DNA of 64,000 nt from Streptomyces cellulosae (GCF_000721105.1 NZ_JOEV01000005.1:62001-126000); one strand, 5' to 3'; positions 35,677-45,156 are shown, counted from the first letter of the stretch. Numbers and translations: made by a program. The notes: a model not told the origin generated them from the sequence alone.

Positions 35677-35934
35677 CTACTGCTCCCGCTGCTCCGTTCG
35701 GTTCAGCCCGCGGGCGATCTCCTGGAGGATCTCCTGTTCGGACTTTCCGGTCATGTGGGCCATTTGGTTCAGCAGCAGCGCGCACAGCGCCGTGGCGCCG
35801 TCCGCGACCTGGTCGAGATTTCCGTCGGAGTCGCGGCGTTCTCTCATGTACGTCGTCATGAGGGCGTTGCCGGAAATGTATGCGGTCATGGCCTCGATGC
35901 CGAGGCGTACCCGGTCGTAGTCGCTGTCTGGCAT
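35677..35934 (-). CDS. Small helical hypothetical protein
   Basis: An 85-residue acidic protein, largely helical by eye: LGIEAMTAYISGNALMTTYM, then VADGATALCALLLNQMAHMT, then SEQEILQEIARGL. No signal peptide or catalytic motif is seen. The ATG at 35934 has only a weak GGTGG upstream. Codon use and the absence of low complexity suggest a real gene. I do not recognise the family. Confidence 0.5.
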   Translation of the reverse strand: MPDSDYDRVRLGIEAMTAYISGNALMTTYMRERRDSDGNLDQVADGATALCALLLNQMAHMTGKSEQEILQEIARGLNRTEQREQ

Positions 35935-36169
35935 CAGGCCACCGTTCCATGGATGTACTGGTCGGCGCCACCTTCATCTTTCCCGTGCGCGGCCGATGGC
36001 GTGCACTCCGCCGTCCGCGGCGTGGCGGCCGAGCCCGCACCGCCGGAGTACTCGGACATCTGCGCCTTCCGCAGGACCGCATCACCAAGGAGCTCACCGT
36101 GTGAGCGGCAGTCCCAGCGGGTCGGCACGAGTCGCGCTCCGGCTTGCCTGCGGGGGTTGCGGATCCTCG

Positions 36170-37123
36170 TCACCGCACCGGCCCTTGGAGAGGCAGGATG
36201 GGGGCCTCAAGGGCTTCGTCGCGGTCGCACACGAGGGTGTCTCCGTTCACCCGCAGGCGGGCGACCTGGATGGAGCTCCGGCGGTCGTTGTAGTCGCTGT
36301 GGTGTCCAGCGCCGTCGTCGAATCGCCCCGGATGTGTGAAATAGAAGACGAAGGCGCCGAGTTCACTGGTGACGACATCGGCGTGGAATCCACATCCCGC
36401 GTCGTCCGTGCCCTGCCCGGGGCGGTCGAGGACGAGTCCTCGCGGTTCCCATGTCTCCAGGTCCCTTGAGTGAAGAACCCGCAGGCCGTGCCATTCGTCG
36501 ACGAGCATCCAGTAGCCGCCGTCGAGCTCGAAGACGTTCGGGCCTTCGTGCTCCGACCACTCGACGGCAGGTCCCCGGACGGTCCACCGCGCCAGATCGT
36601 CACTGTCCGCCGCGTAGGTGTGCGCGTGATCGGCCTCGTCCTTGTACCACATGCGGTAGCCCCCCGTGGGGAGCCGCAGGACGCACGCGTCGATCACCCG
36701 CTCGGAGGAGAGCGACAACGTGGAACGGTACGTCCATGAGAAGAGATCGTGGCTCGTGTAGTGCCGGATCACCCGTGCATGTCCCTCCCACCGGGTCGGC
36801 ACACCGCGGATCACGCTGACGAACATGTGGTACTCGGTCCCGTCGTCGACGATCTCGGGGGCCCAGTAGGTATGCCGCCCGGGCTCGATGTCCAGCCCTT
36901 CGGCGACTCCCCGGTACAGCCAGGTGGCTCCGCCGTCCGAGGAGGACGCGATCCCGATGTCGGTCCCGTGCACCCAGCTCACGTCGTTCATCGGCGGCGC
37001 GTCGGCGCGTCGGCTCGTGTAGAACATCCACCATTCGCCGGCGTGCCGGTTCCAGATGAGGGTGGGATCGGTCGCGCCGTCGTGAACGGGGTCTCGGTAC
37101 AAGGGTCGGGCAACGGCTGGCAT
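36170..37123 (-). CDS. GH43-like five-bladed propeller glycosidase
   Basis: A 317-residue cytoplasmic protein with the repeated blade pattern of the GH43/GH32/GH117 fold: DPTLIWNRHAGEWWMFYTSR, YWAPEIVDDG, IDACVLRLPTGGYRMWYKDE and EGPNVFELDGGYWMLVDEWH. Asp in DPTL and Glu in the EGPN segment are candidate catalytic residues. No signal peptide is present, so it acts on imported oligosaccharides. It is the last gene of locus B, 99 bases after the GH51 gene. Arabinosidase or xylosidase activity fits the neighbours, but the subfamily is uncertain. Confidence 0.75.
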   Translation of the reverse strand: MPAVARPLYRDPVHDGATDPTLIWNRHAGEWWMFYTSRRADAPPMNDVSWVHGTDIGIASSSDGGATWLYRGVAEGLDIEPGRHTYWAPEIVDDGTEYHMFVSVIRGVPTRWEGHARVIRHYTSHDLFSWTYRSTLSLSSERVIDACVLRLPTGGYRMWYKDEADHAHTYAADSDDLARWTVRGPAVEWSEHEGPNVFELDGGYWMLVDEWHGLRVLHSRDLETWEPRGLVLDRPGQGTDDAGCGFHADVVTSELGAFVFYFTHPGRFDDGAGHHSDYNDRRSSIQVARLRVNGDTLVCDRDEALEAPILPLQGPVR

Positions 37124-37222
37124 CGGTTCTTCCCAGGCATGAGTGCGGCGGTGTCCGAAGACACCGGTTGCGGTGGCGCGGTCAGGGTGTGTCCCCCATG
37201 GGGGCCAGGGCCGGCGAAGTCG

Positions 37223-38752
37223 TCAGTTCTGCCGACGTGTCAGGCGGATCATGTTCCAGGAGAGCGGTTCGAGTTCGGCGTGCAGGACGCCGTCGGTGAG
37301 GCCGGTGCCGGTGGCGGTGTGCGGGGTGACACGGTCGGGCTGGTCCGCGGTGTTGGTGGCCTCCGGGTCGCTGTCGGCCAGGACCAGGTGCTCCGCCAGG
37401 GTGTGGGCGTCGACACCGCGCAGGTCGATCGTCAGCGGCAGGACATCCCGCTGGCCGCGGTTGACGGCGAAGACGGTGACGGCGCCCGTCTCGTCGTCGG
37501 TCACCGCGGTGGCGTGCAGCAGCGGTACGTCACCGAAGCGGGCGGTGGGGTACGTCGGACTGTCCACCTCGACGCGCAGCACCCGGCCGCGTCCGTACGC
37601 CGACGCCTGGGCGAAGGGGTGGAACGTGGTCTGCCGCCACGCCGGTCCGCCCGGCTCGGTCATGATCGGCGCGATGACGTTGACGAGCTGAGCGAGGGAG
37701 GCCGCTGTGACTCGGTCGGCGTGTCGCAGCAAGGCGATGAGCAGCGAGCCGAGGACCACGGCGTCGGTGACGGTGTAGACGTCCTCCAGCAGGCGCGGCG
37801 CCTGCTGCCAGTCCTCCACCGGGTGCGGGTTCGGCCGCTTCTGGTACCAGACGTTCCACTCGTCGAAGGAGAGGTTGATGTGCTTCTTCGCCTTGAGACG
37901 GGCACCGACGTGGTCGCAGGTGGCGACGACCGACTCGATGAAGTGCTCCATGTCCACGGCGGAGGCCAGGAAGGAGTCACGGTCGCCGTCGATCTCCTCG
38001 TAATAGGCGTGCAGGGAGACGTGGTCGACCAGGTCGTAGGCGGCCTCCAGGACGGTCGCCTCCCACGCGGCGAAGGTGGCTATGCCGGAGCCGGAGCTGC
38101 CGCAGGCGACCATCTCCAGGTCGGGCTCGATCATCTTCATGGCGCGGGCGGTCTCGGCCGCGAGCCGCCCGTACTCCTCGGCCGTCTTGTGACCGATCTG
38201 CCAGGGGCCGTCCATCTCGTTGCCCAGGCACCACATCCGGATGCCGTACGGCTCCTTGTCGCCGTGGGCGATACGGCGGTCGGACAGCTCGGTGCCGCCG
38301 GAGTGGTTGCAGTACTCCAGCAGCCGTACGGCGTCCTCGACGCCGCGGGTGCCGAGGTTGACCGCCATCATGGGCTCCATACCGGTCTTCCGGCAGAAGT
38401 CCATGAACTCGCCCAGGCCGAACTCGTTGGTCTCGGTGGACCTCCATGCCAGGTCCAGCCGGGCCGGCCGCCCCTCGCGCGGGCCCACGCTGTCCTCCCA
38501 GCGGTAGCCGGAGACGAAGTTGCCGCCGGGGTAGCGGACGGTGGTGACGCCGAGTTCCTGGACCAGCTCCAGGACGTCCTGGCGCAGACCGTCGGCGTCG
38601 GCGGCGGGGTGGCCGGGCTCGTAGACGCCGGTGTAGACGCAGCGGCCCATGTGCTCGACGAACGATCCGTACAGACGAGGGCTGACGCTGCCGACCGCGA
38701 AGGCCGGGTCGAGGGTGAAGCGGGCGGCGGGGGTGGTGCCGGGCTCGGACAT
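37223..38752 (-). CDS. abfA: GH51 alpha-L-arabinofuranosidase
   Basis: A 509-residue enzyme, the usual size for intracellular GH51. The pattern ARFTLDPAFAVGSVSPRLYG opens the protein, VRYPGGNFVSGYRWEDSVGP follows, the acid/base is E179 in CLGNEMDG, and the nucleophile is E298 in LSFDEWNVWY. A beta-sandwich follows the TIM barrel. It releases terminal L-arabinofuranose from oligosaccharides. No signal peptide, so it works on imported fragments. It lies downstream of the lactonase-kinase-aldolase genes of locus B, linking arabinose removal with galactose breakdown. Confidence 0.95.
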   Translation of the reverse strand: MSEPGTTPAARFTLDPAFAVGSVSPRLYGSFVEHMGRCVYTGVYEPGHPAADADGLRQDVLELVQELGVTTVRYPGGNFVSGYRWEDSVGPREGRPARLDLAWRSTETNEFGLGEFMDFCRKTGMEPMMAVNLGTRGVEDAVRLLEYCNHSGGTELSDRRIAHGDKEPYGIRMWCLGNEMDGPWQIGHKTAEEYGRLAAETARAMKMIEPDLEMVACGSSGSGIATFAAWEATVLEAAYDLVDHVSLHAYYEEIDGDRDSFLASAVDMEHFIESVVATCDHVGARLKAKKHINLSFDEWNVWYQKRPNPHPVEDWQQAPRLLEDVYTVTDAVVLGSLLIALLRHADRVTAASLAQLVNVIAPIMTEPGGPAWRQTTFHPFAQASAYGRGRVLRVEVDSPTYPTARFGDVPLLHATAVTDDETGAVTVFAVNRGQRDVLPLTIDLRGVDAHTLAEHLVLADSDPEATNTADQPDRVTPHTATGTGLTDGVLHAELEPLSWNMIRLTRRQN

Positions 38753-38822
38753 GGCTGCCTTTCGGACGTGACTTCGGACGTCTCTGCGGACGCAAAGGGA
38801 GGAGGACGGGAGAGGAACGCGG

Positions 38823-39893
38823 TCAGAGCGCCAGTGCGCAGACCACCGAAGGTGCGGAGACCGGCGGGTGTGGCTGGGCGAGAGTCCCGTCCTGTAGAAC
38901 CCGCAGCGCGGCGAGTGTGCCGCTGTGCTGGTTGGCGACGAGCAGATGGCCGTCCACCAGAGCGAGGCCGCGGGGCCAGGTGCCGCCGGCGGGGACCTCG
39001 CCGAGCGGTTCCAGGGCGGTGCCGGCGACGTGGAACGCGGCGACCGTGTCCGCGCCGCGGTTGGTCACCCACACGAAGCGCCCGCAGGGCGACGCGACGA
39101 TTCCGCCGGGCTGGTTGACGATGTCCTCGGCTGTCGTGGCGGGAGCGGAGGAGAGTGCCGTCAGGGTGCCGTCGGTGGCGTCGTAGCGGTGACAGGTGAC
39201 GGTGGAGGACAGTTCGTCGGCGCTGAACACCAGGTCGCCGCCGGGCGCGAAGGCGAGGTGGCGGGGGCCGGATCCCGCGCGCATCGGGTTCACGGCGGTC
39301 TGCTGCAGGGTTCCGGTGAGGGTGTCGAGCCGGTAGGTGAGCACGGCGTCCGCCCCGAGGTCGGTGGCCAGCACGAAAAGGCCCGCGGGGTCGACGAGTA
39401 CCTGATGGGCGTGGCTGCCCTCCTGCCGTCCGGTGACCGGTCCCGACCCCTGGTGGACGACGAGATCGGTCGGCTCGAGCAGGCGCCCGTCGGTGCCGAG
39501 CCGGTGCACCGCGACCGTGCCCGGCGCGGTGTCGCTGCCGTAGTTCGCGGTCAGCAGCCATTCGCCGCCCGGGTGGACGGTGAGGTGGCACGGGTTCGCC
39601 CCGCCGCTGCCCATCGGGTCGCCCAGCGGGGACAGGGTGCCGTCGCCGTCACGGGCGACGGCGCTGACGGTGCCCGTGTCGCTCTCGTTCATGCTGTAGA
39701 CGACGGCGAGCGACGGGTGGGCCGCCAGGAACGAGGCCCCGCTGACGGGCAGCGTCTCCACCTCGTCGTAGGAGAGGTGTCCGGTCGTGGGATCGAGCCG
39801 CAGGGCGGCGACGCCGGGGCCGTCACCGCCGGAATCGGGCGTGTAGGAGCCGGTGAGGACGGCGATCGTGCCGGTGAGGGAGCTTGTGCGCAT
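38823..39893 (-). CDS. Lactonase of the 6-phosphogluconolactonase-like seven-bladed propeller family
   Basis: A 356-residue protein with segments typical of the YbhE/Pgl-type lactonases: TGSYTPDSGGDGPGVAALRL, NPCHLTVHPGGEWLLTANYG, GSHAHQVLVDPAGLFVLATD, GSGPRHLAFAPGGDLVFSAD and WPRGLALVDGHLLVANQ. ATG 39893 has AGGA about 7 bases upstream. In locus B it lies between a PfkB kinase and GH51. With the SDR and galactonate dehydratase across the divergent promoter, the most economical role is opening galactono-1,4- or 1,5-lactone; gluconolactonase activity is an alternative. Confidence 0.8.
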   Translation of the reverse strand: MRTSSLTGTIAVLTGSYTPDSGGDGPGVAALRLDPTTGHLSYDEVETLPVSGASFLAAHPSLAVVYSMNESDTGTVSAVARDGDGTLSPLGDPMGSGGANPCHLTVHPGGEWLLTANYGSDTAPGTVAVHRLGTDGRLLEPTDLVVHQGSGPVTGRQEGSHAHQVLVDPAGLFVLATDLGADAVLTYRLDTLTGTLQQTAVNPMRAGSGPRHLAFAPGGDLVFSADELSSTVTCHRYDATDGTLTALSSAPATTAEDIVNQPGGIVASPCGRFVWVTNRGADTVAAFHVAGTALEPLGEVPAGGTWPRGLALVDGHLLVANQHSGTLAALRVLQDGTLAQPHPPVSAPSVVCALAL

Positions 39894-39937
39894 GGGTGGT
39901 CCTGGGAGGTTCATCGGACGGGGCGGATGGAGGGGTT

Positions 39938-40909
39938 TCAACGGACGATGTCGTCGTGGTGGTCCAGCAGGCCCAGTTCGGAGCGCCGGGGCAGGCCCTC
40001 CCAGTCGCCGGCGGTGCTCACCGCGAAGGCGCCGAGCAGGGCCGCCGTCCTCAGCCGCCCCTCCGGGGGCTCGCCCGCGAGCAGTTCGGCGAGGTACCCG
40101 GCGGCGAACGCGTCTCCCGCGCCCACCGAGTCGTGGACACGGACCGGTACGGCGGGCTGCCAGTGGGGCTGTCCTTCGAGGAGGGCGTACGCCCCGTCGG
40201 CACCGAGCTTGATCACGGCCCCGCCCGGCCCCAGGTCGCAGATGTTCTTGGCGAGTTCCTCCGGTCCGTCGGCACCGGGCACCACGAGAGCGGCCTCGTG
40301 GGGTCCGGCGAAGACCAGGTCGCTCCTGCGCACCAAGGGCAGCAGGATCCGCCGGGCCTCGGCCTCGCTCCACAACAGGGAGCGGAAGTTGACGTCCAGG
40401 GAGATGGTCACGCCCGCGTCGGCGGCGATGTCCACGGCCCGGGTCACGGCCGCGGCGGGACCCTCCCCGAGCGCCGGCGTGATGCCGGTGATGTGCAGGA
40501 CCGCCGCCCCCGCGACGACGTGCTCGGGAATGTCGTCGACGGTCAGCCGGGACCCGGCCGTGTGGGTGCGGTAGTAGCGCGTGCGGCTGTGGGTGGTGGT
40601 GCGGCGTTCCTTCAGCAGCAGGGAGGTGGGGGCGGGGTCGCGAGCGGCGATGGTGGTGACCCCTTCGGCCCGTAGTTCCCGCAGGACGAGGTCGCCGAGT
40701 TCGTCGTCGCCCACCCGGCCGATCCAGGTGGCGGATCCGCCGAGCCGGCTGACCCCGACAGCGACGTTGGACTCCGCGCCGGCGATGCCCAGGCGCAGTG
40801 TCGTGCCGAGTGCGAGCGGGCCGGGGTCCCGGGTGGCCGCCATGACGGCGAGCACGTCGCCGAGGGTCACGAGGTAGGGCTCGTCGGGTGGGTGTGCGGA
40901 CGTGCTCAC
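39938..40909 (-). CDS. PfkB-family kinase, probable 2-keto-3-deoxy-sugar-acid kinase
   Basis: A 323-residue ribokinase-like enzyme. The N-terminal motif IAGAESNVAVGVSRLGG and the C-terminal GAGDAFAAGYLAELL (catalytic Asp) are intact. LGTTLRLGIAGAE and HTAGSRL resemble 2-keto-3-deoxygluconate/galactonate kinases. It starts with GTG overlapping the aldolase stop (GTGA). Together with the aldolase at 40906 and the dehydratase at 47478 it would phosphorylate 2-keto-3-deoxygalactonate or -gluconate at C6 (DgoK/KdgK role). Sequence alone does not settle which sugar acid it prefers. Confidence 0.85.
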   Translation of the reverse strand: MSTSAHPPDEPYLVTLGDVLAVMAATRDPGPLALGTTLRLGIAGAESNVAVGVSRLGGSATWIGRVGDDELGDLVLRELRAEGVTTIAARDPAPTSLLLKERRTTTHSRTRYYRTHTAGSRLTVDDIPEHVVAGAAVLHITGITPALGEGPAAAVTRAVDIAADAGVTISLDVNFRSLLWSEAEARRILLPLVRRSDLVFAGPHEAALVVPGADGPEELAKNICDLGPGGAVIKLGADGAYALLEGQPHWQPAVPVRVHDSVGAGDAFAAGYLAELLAGEPPEGRLRTAALLGAFAVSTAGDWEGLPRRSELGLLDHHDDIVR

Positions 40910-41577
40910 GCGCTCGCCTCCCCGGCCCGTGCGAGGGCCTCTACCGCGTCCAGCAGAATGCGCGCCCTCGTGGTGAGGGCGTCCAGTGCCTGCGGAGTCG
41001 GGTCCTGGTCCGCCCCGCGCAGCAGCGGGGAGCCGATACCGACCGCGCAGGCGCCCGCGTCCAGGTAGTCCCGCGCCTGGTCGATGCCCACGCCGCCGAC
41101 GGCGACGAGCGGTATGTCGGGCAGGGGCGCCCGCAGTTGCCGCAGATGGGCTGGGCCGCCCGTGTTCGCGGGGAACAGCTTGACGGCGGCGGCGCCCGCC
41201 CGCCACGCCTGGGACACCTCGCTCGGGGTCCAGGCTCCCGGGTAGCAGGGGACGCCCCGGTCCGCCGCGTTCCGGACGACGGCGGTGTCCACGACGGGAG
41301 CGACCAGGAACTGAGCTCCCGCCGCCAGGGCGTCCCTGGCCTGGTCGCCGGTGATCACGGTGCCGGCGCCGACCGCGACCTCGGGGCCGAGTTCGGCCCG
41401 GATACGGGCCAGTGCGTCGAGTGCTCCGCCCGTGGTGAGGGTGACCTCCAGGCAGGTGACGCCGCCGGAGGCGAGGGCCCGGGCCACGGCGGGCAGTCCT
41501 GAGGCGTCGGCCGACCTGAGGATGGCCATGACCCGGGTCCGGCCGAGCTGCGAGGTGAGGGCAGGACGCTCCGTCAT
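40906..41577 (-). CDS. KDPG/KDPGal-type aldolase
   Basis: A 223-residue class I aldolase. The Schiff-base lysine is K133 in AVKLFPA, and the general-base glutamate is E44 in CLEVTLTT; both sit at the positions known in E. coli Eda. VGAGTVIT is also typical. It cleaves 2-keto-3-deoxy-6-phospho-sugar acids into pyruvate and glyceraldehyde 3-phosphate. It overlaps the PfkB kinase start and is itself overlapped at its ATG by the stop of a 16-codon upstream frame. In this cluster it probably serves as the DgoA-type enzyme for galactonate. Confidence 0.9.
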   Translation of the reverse strand: MTERPALTSQLGRTRVMAILRSADASGLPAVARALASGGVTCLEVTLTTGGALDALARIRAELGPEVAVGAGTVITGDQARDALAAGAQFLVAPVVDTAVVRNAADRGVPCYPGAWTPSEVSQAWRAGAAAVKLFPANTGGPAHLRQLRAPLPDIPLVAVGGVGIDQARDYLDAGACAVGIGSPLLRGADQDPTPQALDALTTRARILLDAVEALARAGEASA

Positions 41578-41624
41578 GACCCCACCGCCGCAGGGGGCGT
41601 GGCGGTCGCCTGAGTGTCGGTCAT
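41574..41624 (-). CDS. Sixteen-residue upstream ORF coupled to the aldolase
   Basis: A 16-codon frame, MTDTQATATPPAAVGS, begins at ATG 41624 with AAAGGA about 7 bases upstream, a better ribosome-binding site than the aldolase has. Its TGA overlaps the aldolase ATG (ATGA). It may couple aldolase translation to the upstream permease genes, act as a leader peptide, or be the true N-terminus region of a lost gene. Its short size makes this tentative. Confidence 0.4.
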   Translation of the reverse strand: MTDTQATATPPAAVGS

Positions 41625-41664
41625 GCGAAGTTCCTTTGCTGCGAGGTGCGTTGGCAAGCTCGGG

Positions 41665-42486
41665 TCACTTGAGCCCGGAGGTGGCGACGCCGGTGACGAA
41701 GCCCCGCTGCACGATCAGGAACAACGCCAGCACCGGGACGACGTACATCACCGCGCCCGCCGCGACGAGGTTCCACAGCGGTGAGCCGTGCTCGTTGACG
41801 TATCCGTAGGCGAGCTTGACCGCGAGCGTGGTGTGGTTGTCGTCCAGCAGCAGGGCGGGCGCGACGAAGTCGCCCCACGTCCAGCTGAAGGACAGGATCA
41901 GGCTGGTGGCGATGACCGGCCAGGACTGCGGCAGGAAGATCCGCCAGAAGATGCGGATCTGTCCGCAGCCGTCGACGATCGCTGCCTCCTCCAGCTCCTT
42001 GGGCATGTTCGAGAAGAACTGCCGGAAAAGGAAGATCAGGTACGGGGCTCCGCTCAGGCCCCACAGCACCCAGGGCATGTAGGTGTTGGTGAGGTGCAGC
42101 TTGGCGAACAGCAGATAGGTCGGGATGAGGGTGAGGATCTGCGGCAGCATCATCGTCGACAGCAGAACGTTGAAGATCATCCGCTTGCCGGGCGCGTTGA
42201 GGCGGGCGAACCCGTAGCCCGCCCACGCCGAGGCCAGGGTGACCAGGACGGCGTAGAGGGTGGCGATCGTCAGGGAGTTGCGGGCGTAGCCGAGGTAGTC
42301 GATCTGGGTCAGCGCGTCCCGGAAGTTGTTCAGGCTGAGGTGGTGCGGCCACCAGTGGATGGGCAGCACACGCAGCTCGGAGGGAGCCTTCAGGGCGGTG
42401 TCCAGCAGCCAGGCGAACGGCCCCAGGAAGAGGACGAGGGCGCCGACCAGCAGCATGTAGACGGCACTTCTGCGGGGGAACACCAT
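41665..42486 (-). CDS. CUT1 sugar ABC importer of locus B, second permease (MalG type)
   Basis: A 273-residue permease with six membrane segments and the EAA loop ELEEAAIVDGCGQIRIFWRI. The C-terminus RGFVTGVATSGLK is typical of the family. Its ATG overlaps the stop of the preceding permease by one base (TGATG). It pairs with the 42486 product to form the membrane channel. The transporter genes precede the catabolic genes of the locus, so the imported sugar is probably a galactose- and arabinose-containing oligosaccharide. Confidence 0.9.
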   Translation of the reverse strand: MVFPRRSAVYMLLVGALVLFLGPFAWLLDTALKAPSELRVLPIHWWPHHLSLNNFRDALTQIDYLGYARNSLTIATLYAVLVTLASAWAGYGFARLNAPGKRMIFNVLLSTMMLPQILTLIPTYLLFAKLHLTNTYMPWVLWGLSGAPYLIFLFRQFFSNMPKELEEAAIVDGCGQIRIFWRIFLPQSWPVIATSLILSFSWTWGDFVAPALLLDDNHTTLAVKLAYGYVNEHGSPLWNLVAAGAVMYVVPVLALFLIVQRGFVTGVATSGLK

Positions 42487-43532
42487 CACTTGCCTCCGAT
42501 CGTGCGGGGCCGGGACGCCTTGGCGGCCGGCTCCGGGTCGACGGCGTAGAAGACCGCGCCCTTGCTGAGTCTGAAGACGAGGAAGGTCACCGCGATGATG
42601 ATCAGGAACAGCACCCAGAGCATCGCGGACGCGTATCCGTAGCGGCCGTTGGCGAAGTACTGGGCGAACACGTGGATCATGAACAGGTAGTTGCCTTCGG
42701 GGACGGCCGTGACGCCCTTCGGAGTGGGGTCGAGGGAGATCAGCAGCGGCAGGAAGCTCTGTACGGCGGCGATGATCCCGGTGATGACCTGGAAGAACAG
42801 CACCGGGGAGAGCAGCGGCAGGGTGATCCGGGTGAAGGTCTGCCAGGCGTTCGCGCCGTCGATGCGGGCGGCCTCGTGCAACTCCCTCGGGATGTCCTGG
42901 AGCCCCGCCAGCGAGATGATCATGACGTTGCCGGCGCCCCACACGGTCAGGCTGACCAGGACCCAGCGGGCGTAGGGGTCCATCAGCCAGCTCACGCCGT
43001 CGATGTGCAGAGCGTCCAGGGCTCCGTTGGCCGCGCCCGAGTCCCGGTCGAAGATCAGCTTGAAGGTGAGGGCGGCGCCGACCGGCGGGACGACCGCGGG
43101 CAGATACAGCAGGGTGCGGAACAGGCCGCGTGCCCGGATCGGCTGGTTGACCAGCACCGCCAGCAGCAGCCCCGCCGCGATGGTGAGCGGCACGGTGATC
43201 GCGGTGAAGACGCCGGTGCGGGCCAGGGAGGACATCGTCTCCGGGTCGGAGAAGACCTCGCGGTAGTTGTCCAGGCCCACGAAGCGGGAGTTGTTCGACA
43301 GCCCGTCGGAGTTGGTCAGGCTCAGCCACAGCGCGTAGCCGAGCGGGAAGGCCGTCAGGGCCAGGAACCCGAGCATCCAGGGGCCGGCGAACACGTAGAA
43401 GGAGATGGCCCGCCGGGTGGTCATCGAGCGGGGTCCGCGACCGGAGCGCGCGCCGGTGCGGGGCCCGGGCCGGGCGGCCGTCTCCCCGGAGGGGGACGGC
43501 GCGCCCGGCGCGGTGATCTGTTCGGTGCTCAC
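42486..43532 (-). CDS. CUT1 sugar ABC importer of locus B, first permease (MalF type)
   Basis: A 348-residue permease. A Pro/Gly/Arg-rich cytoplasmic tail of about 40 residues precedes the first membrane segment (AISFYVFAGPWMLGFLALTA). The EAA loop is ELHEAARIDGANAWQTFTRI. It begins with GTG overlapping the stop of the binding-protein gene (GTGA). No ATPase is encoded with it; a shared ATPase is assumed. Confidence 0.9.
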   Translation of the reverse strand: MSTEQITAPGAPSPSGETAARPGPRTGARSGRGPRSMTTRRAISFYVFAGPWMLGFLALTAFPLGYALWLSLTNSDGLSNNSRFVGLDNYREVFSDPETMSSLARTGVFTAITVPLTIAAGLLLAVLVNQPIRARGLFRTLLYLPAVVPPVGAALTFKLIFDRDSGAANGALDALHIDGVSWLMDPYARWVLVSLTVWGAGNVMIISLAGLQDIPRELHEAARIDGANAWQTFTRITLPLLSPVLFFQVITGIIAAVQSFLPLLISLDPTPKGVTAVPEGNYLFMIHVFAQYFANGRYGYASAMLWVLFLIIIAVTFLVFRLSKGAVFYAVDPEPAAKASRPRTIGGK

Positions 43533-44881
43533 CCCACGAGCTCCTTGCCCTGGGCAAGCTGCTCGTTCATCCGGGAGTTGAGCGTGTCGGCGACCTTGCC
43601 CGCGGACGTGCCCGACTTGACGGCACCCGGCAGGACCTTGGTCAGCACGCCCTCCAGTGCGGCCTGCTGGGCGTACGGGGTGAAGCTGAGGACGGAGAAG
43701 TGCGGCAGCTCCTGCTCCTGCACCTGGAACGCCTGCTTCTGGAAGGCGCTGGTCTGCGGCATCTTCGAGCGCAGGGACGTCAGCGAGGGGATGCCCCATC
43801 CACTGGCGGCCCGCTCCTGGGCGGGCTTGCCGGCGAAGTACCACTCGAAGAACTTCCAGGCCGCGTCCTTGTTCTTGGCATCCCTCGGTATCCAGAAGCC
43901 AGTGGCGCCGAAGCAGGAGCTGACGCGGTTGCCGCCGAGCTGCGGCGCGGGCGCGAAGCGGGAGACCTCGGCGAGCTTGGCGTCGGCGCCGATCAGCCCG
44001 CCGAACCAGTAGCCGTTGCAGCTCATCGCCATCCGGTTGGCCTGGTAGGTGGGGCCGTCCCAGCCGTCGGGGTTGGGGTTGGTGACGCTGGGGCCGATGT
44101 CGGCCTTCGCGTAGTCCAGGTACCACTGCAGTGCCTTCCGCGCCTCCGGGGAGGAGAAGTCCACCGTGGCCAGGTCCTCGGCGAACAGGCTGCCGCCGGC
44201 TGAGGCGGTCATGCCCATGAGCTGCGGGAAGACGCCCATGCCGGTGGCGTTCAGGCCGTACACCTTGACCTTGCCGAGCCGGCGCTTGACCAGCTTCTTG
44301 CCCAGGTCGAGCCACTCGTCGCAGGAGATCGGCTGGGTCGCGCTCGGGACGTCGAGCTTGGCGGCTTCGAACAGGTCGGTGCGGTACCAGAACATGGAGT
44401 CCTGGGAGTAGTCCTTGGCCATGCCGTAGCGCGGTCCGGCACCCTGCTTCTTGCCGTCGTAGCGCCACACGTCGTTGACCGGGTCGAGGTCCGAGGCCTT
44501 CAGCACGGAGCTCTTGGCGAAGTACGGGTCCAGGTCCGTCATCAGGCCGCGGGCGGCGAAGTACGGGGTCTCGGTCGCGCCGAAGCCGCGGACCACGTCC
44601 GGTGCGTTCTTGGCGGCCAGCATGGCGTTGAGCTTGGTGGCGTCCCAGATGATGACGTTGAGGTGCATCCCCAGCGCCTCTTCGGCGGCCTTGAGGGTCT
44701 TCTTGTCCCACTCGTTCTGGACCGTCATCACCGTGAGCGTCGTCTTGCCGCTCCCCGAGCCGCTCGTGCCGTTGCCGGCGGAGCCGGCGCAGGCGGACAG
44801 GCCGGTCGCGGCGAGGGCGGTTCCGGCGGAGGCGGCGAGGAAGCGACGTCTGTCGAGAGAGGTCGTCGTCGACATGGGCAT
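43529..44881 (-). CDS. CUT1 importer of locus B, substrate-binding lipoprotein
   Basis: A 450-residue SBP_bac_1-type protein. The signal has a twin-arginine start (DRRRFLAASAGTALA) and a lipobox LSAC with C31, so it may be a Tat-exported lipoprotein, as is common in Streptomyces. The binding domain includes APDVVRGFGATETPYFAARG, MAMSCNGYWFGGLIG and a C-terminal helical part. ATG 44881 has AAAGG 9 bases upstream; a second ATG two codons later is possible. It is the first gene of the long locus B operon and is divergent from lacI. Confidence 0.9.
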   Translation of the reverse strand: MPMSTTTSLDRRRFLAASAGTALAATGLSACAGSAGNGTSGSGSGKTTLTVMTVQNEWDKKTLKAAEEALGMHLNVIIWDATKLNAMLAAKNAPDVVRGFGATETPYFAARGLMTDLDPYFAKSSVLKASDLDPVNDVWRYDGKKQGAGPRYGMAKDYSQDSMFWYRTDLFEAAKLDVPSATQPISCDEWLDLGKKLVKRRLGKVKVYGLNATGMGVFPQLMGMTASAGGSLFAEDLATVDFSSPEARKALQWYLDYAKADIGPSVTNPNPDGWDGPTYQANRMAMSCNGYWFGGLIGADAKLAEVSRFAPAPQLGGNRVSSCFGATGFWIPRDAKNKDAAWKFFEWYFAGKPAQERAASGWGIPSLTSLRSKMPQTSAFQKQAFQVQEQELPHFSVLSFTPYAQQAALEGVLTKVLPGAVKSGTSAGKVADTLNSRMNEQLAQGKELVG

Positions 44882-45156
44882 GCTGATAGGCCTTTCGTGG
44901 CGGGGACGTACGCGGCTGCGGGACGTACGGCGGCTGCGGGACCGTACGACGGGGTCCATGGCGGCATGAGGGGCTGTCGCGAGGAGCGGACGGAGGAGCG
45001 CGGCGGCCGGTGGAACGCCGGCTCGCTCCGCGGTGGTGCGAGATGCCCTGGGCCGAGCGCATCCGTCTGCGTGGACGAGTGCGCGCACCGGTGTCAGGGA
45101 ACCGCGAGTGCGACGGTGGTCGCGTCGGCGGCAAGCCCGAGGACGGCTCTTCGGTC

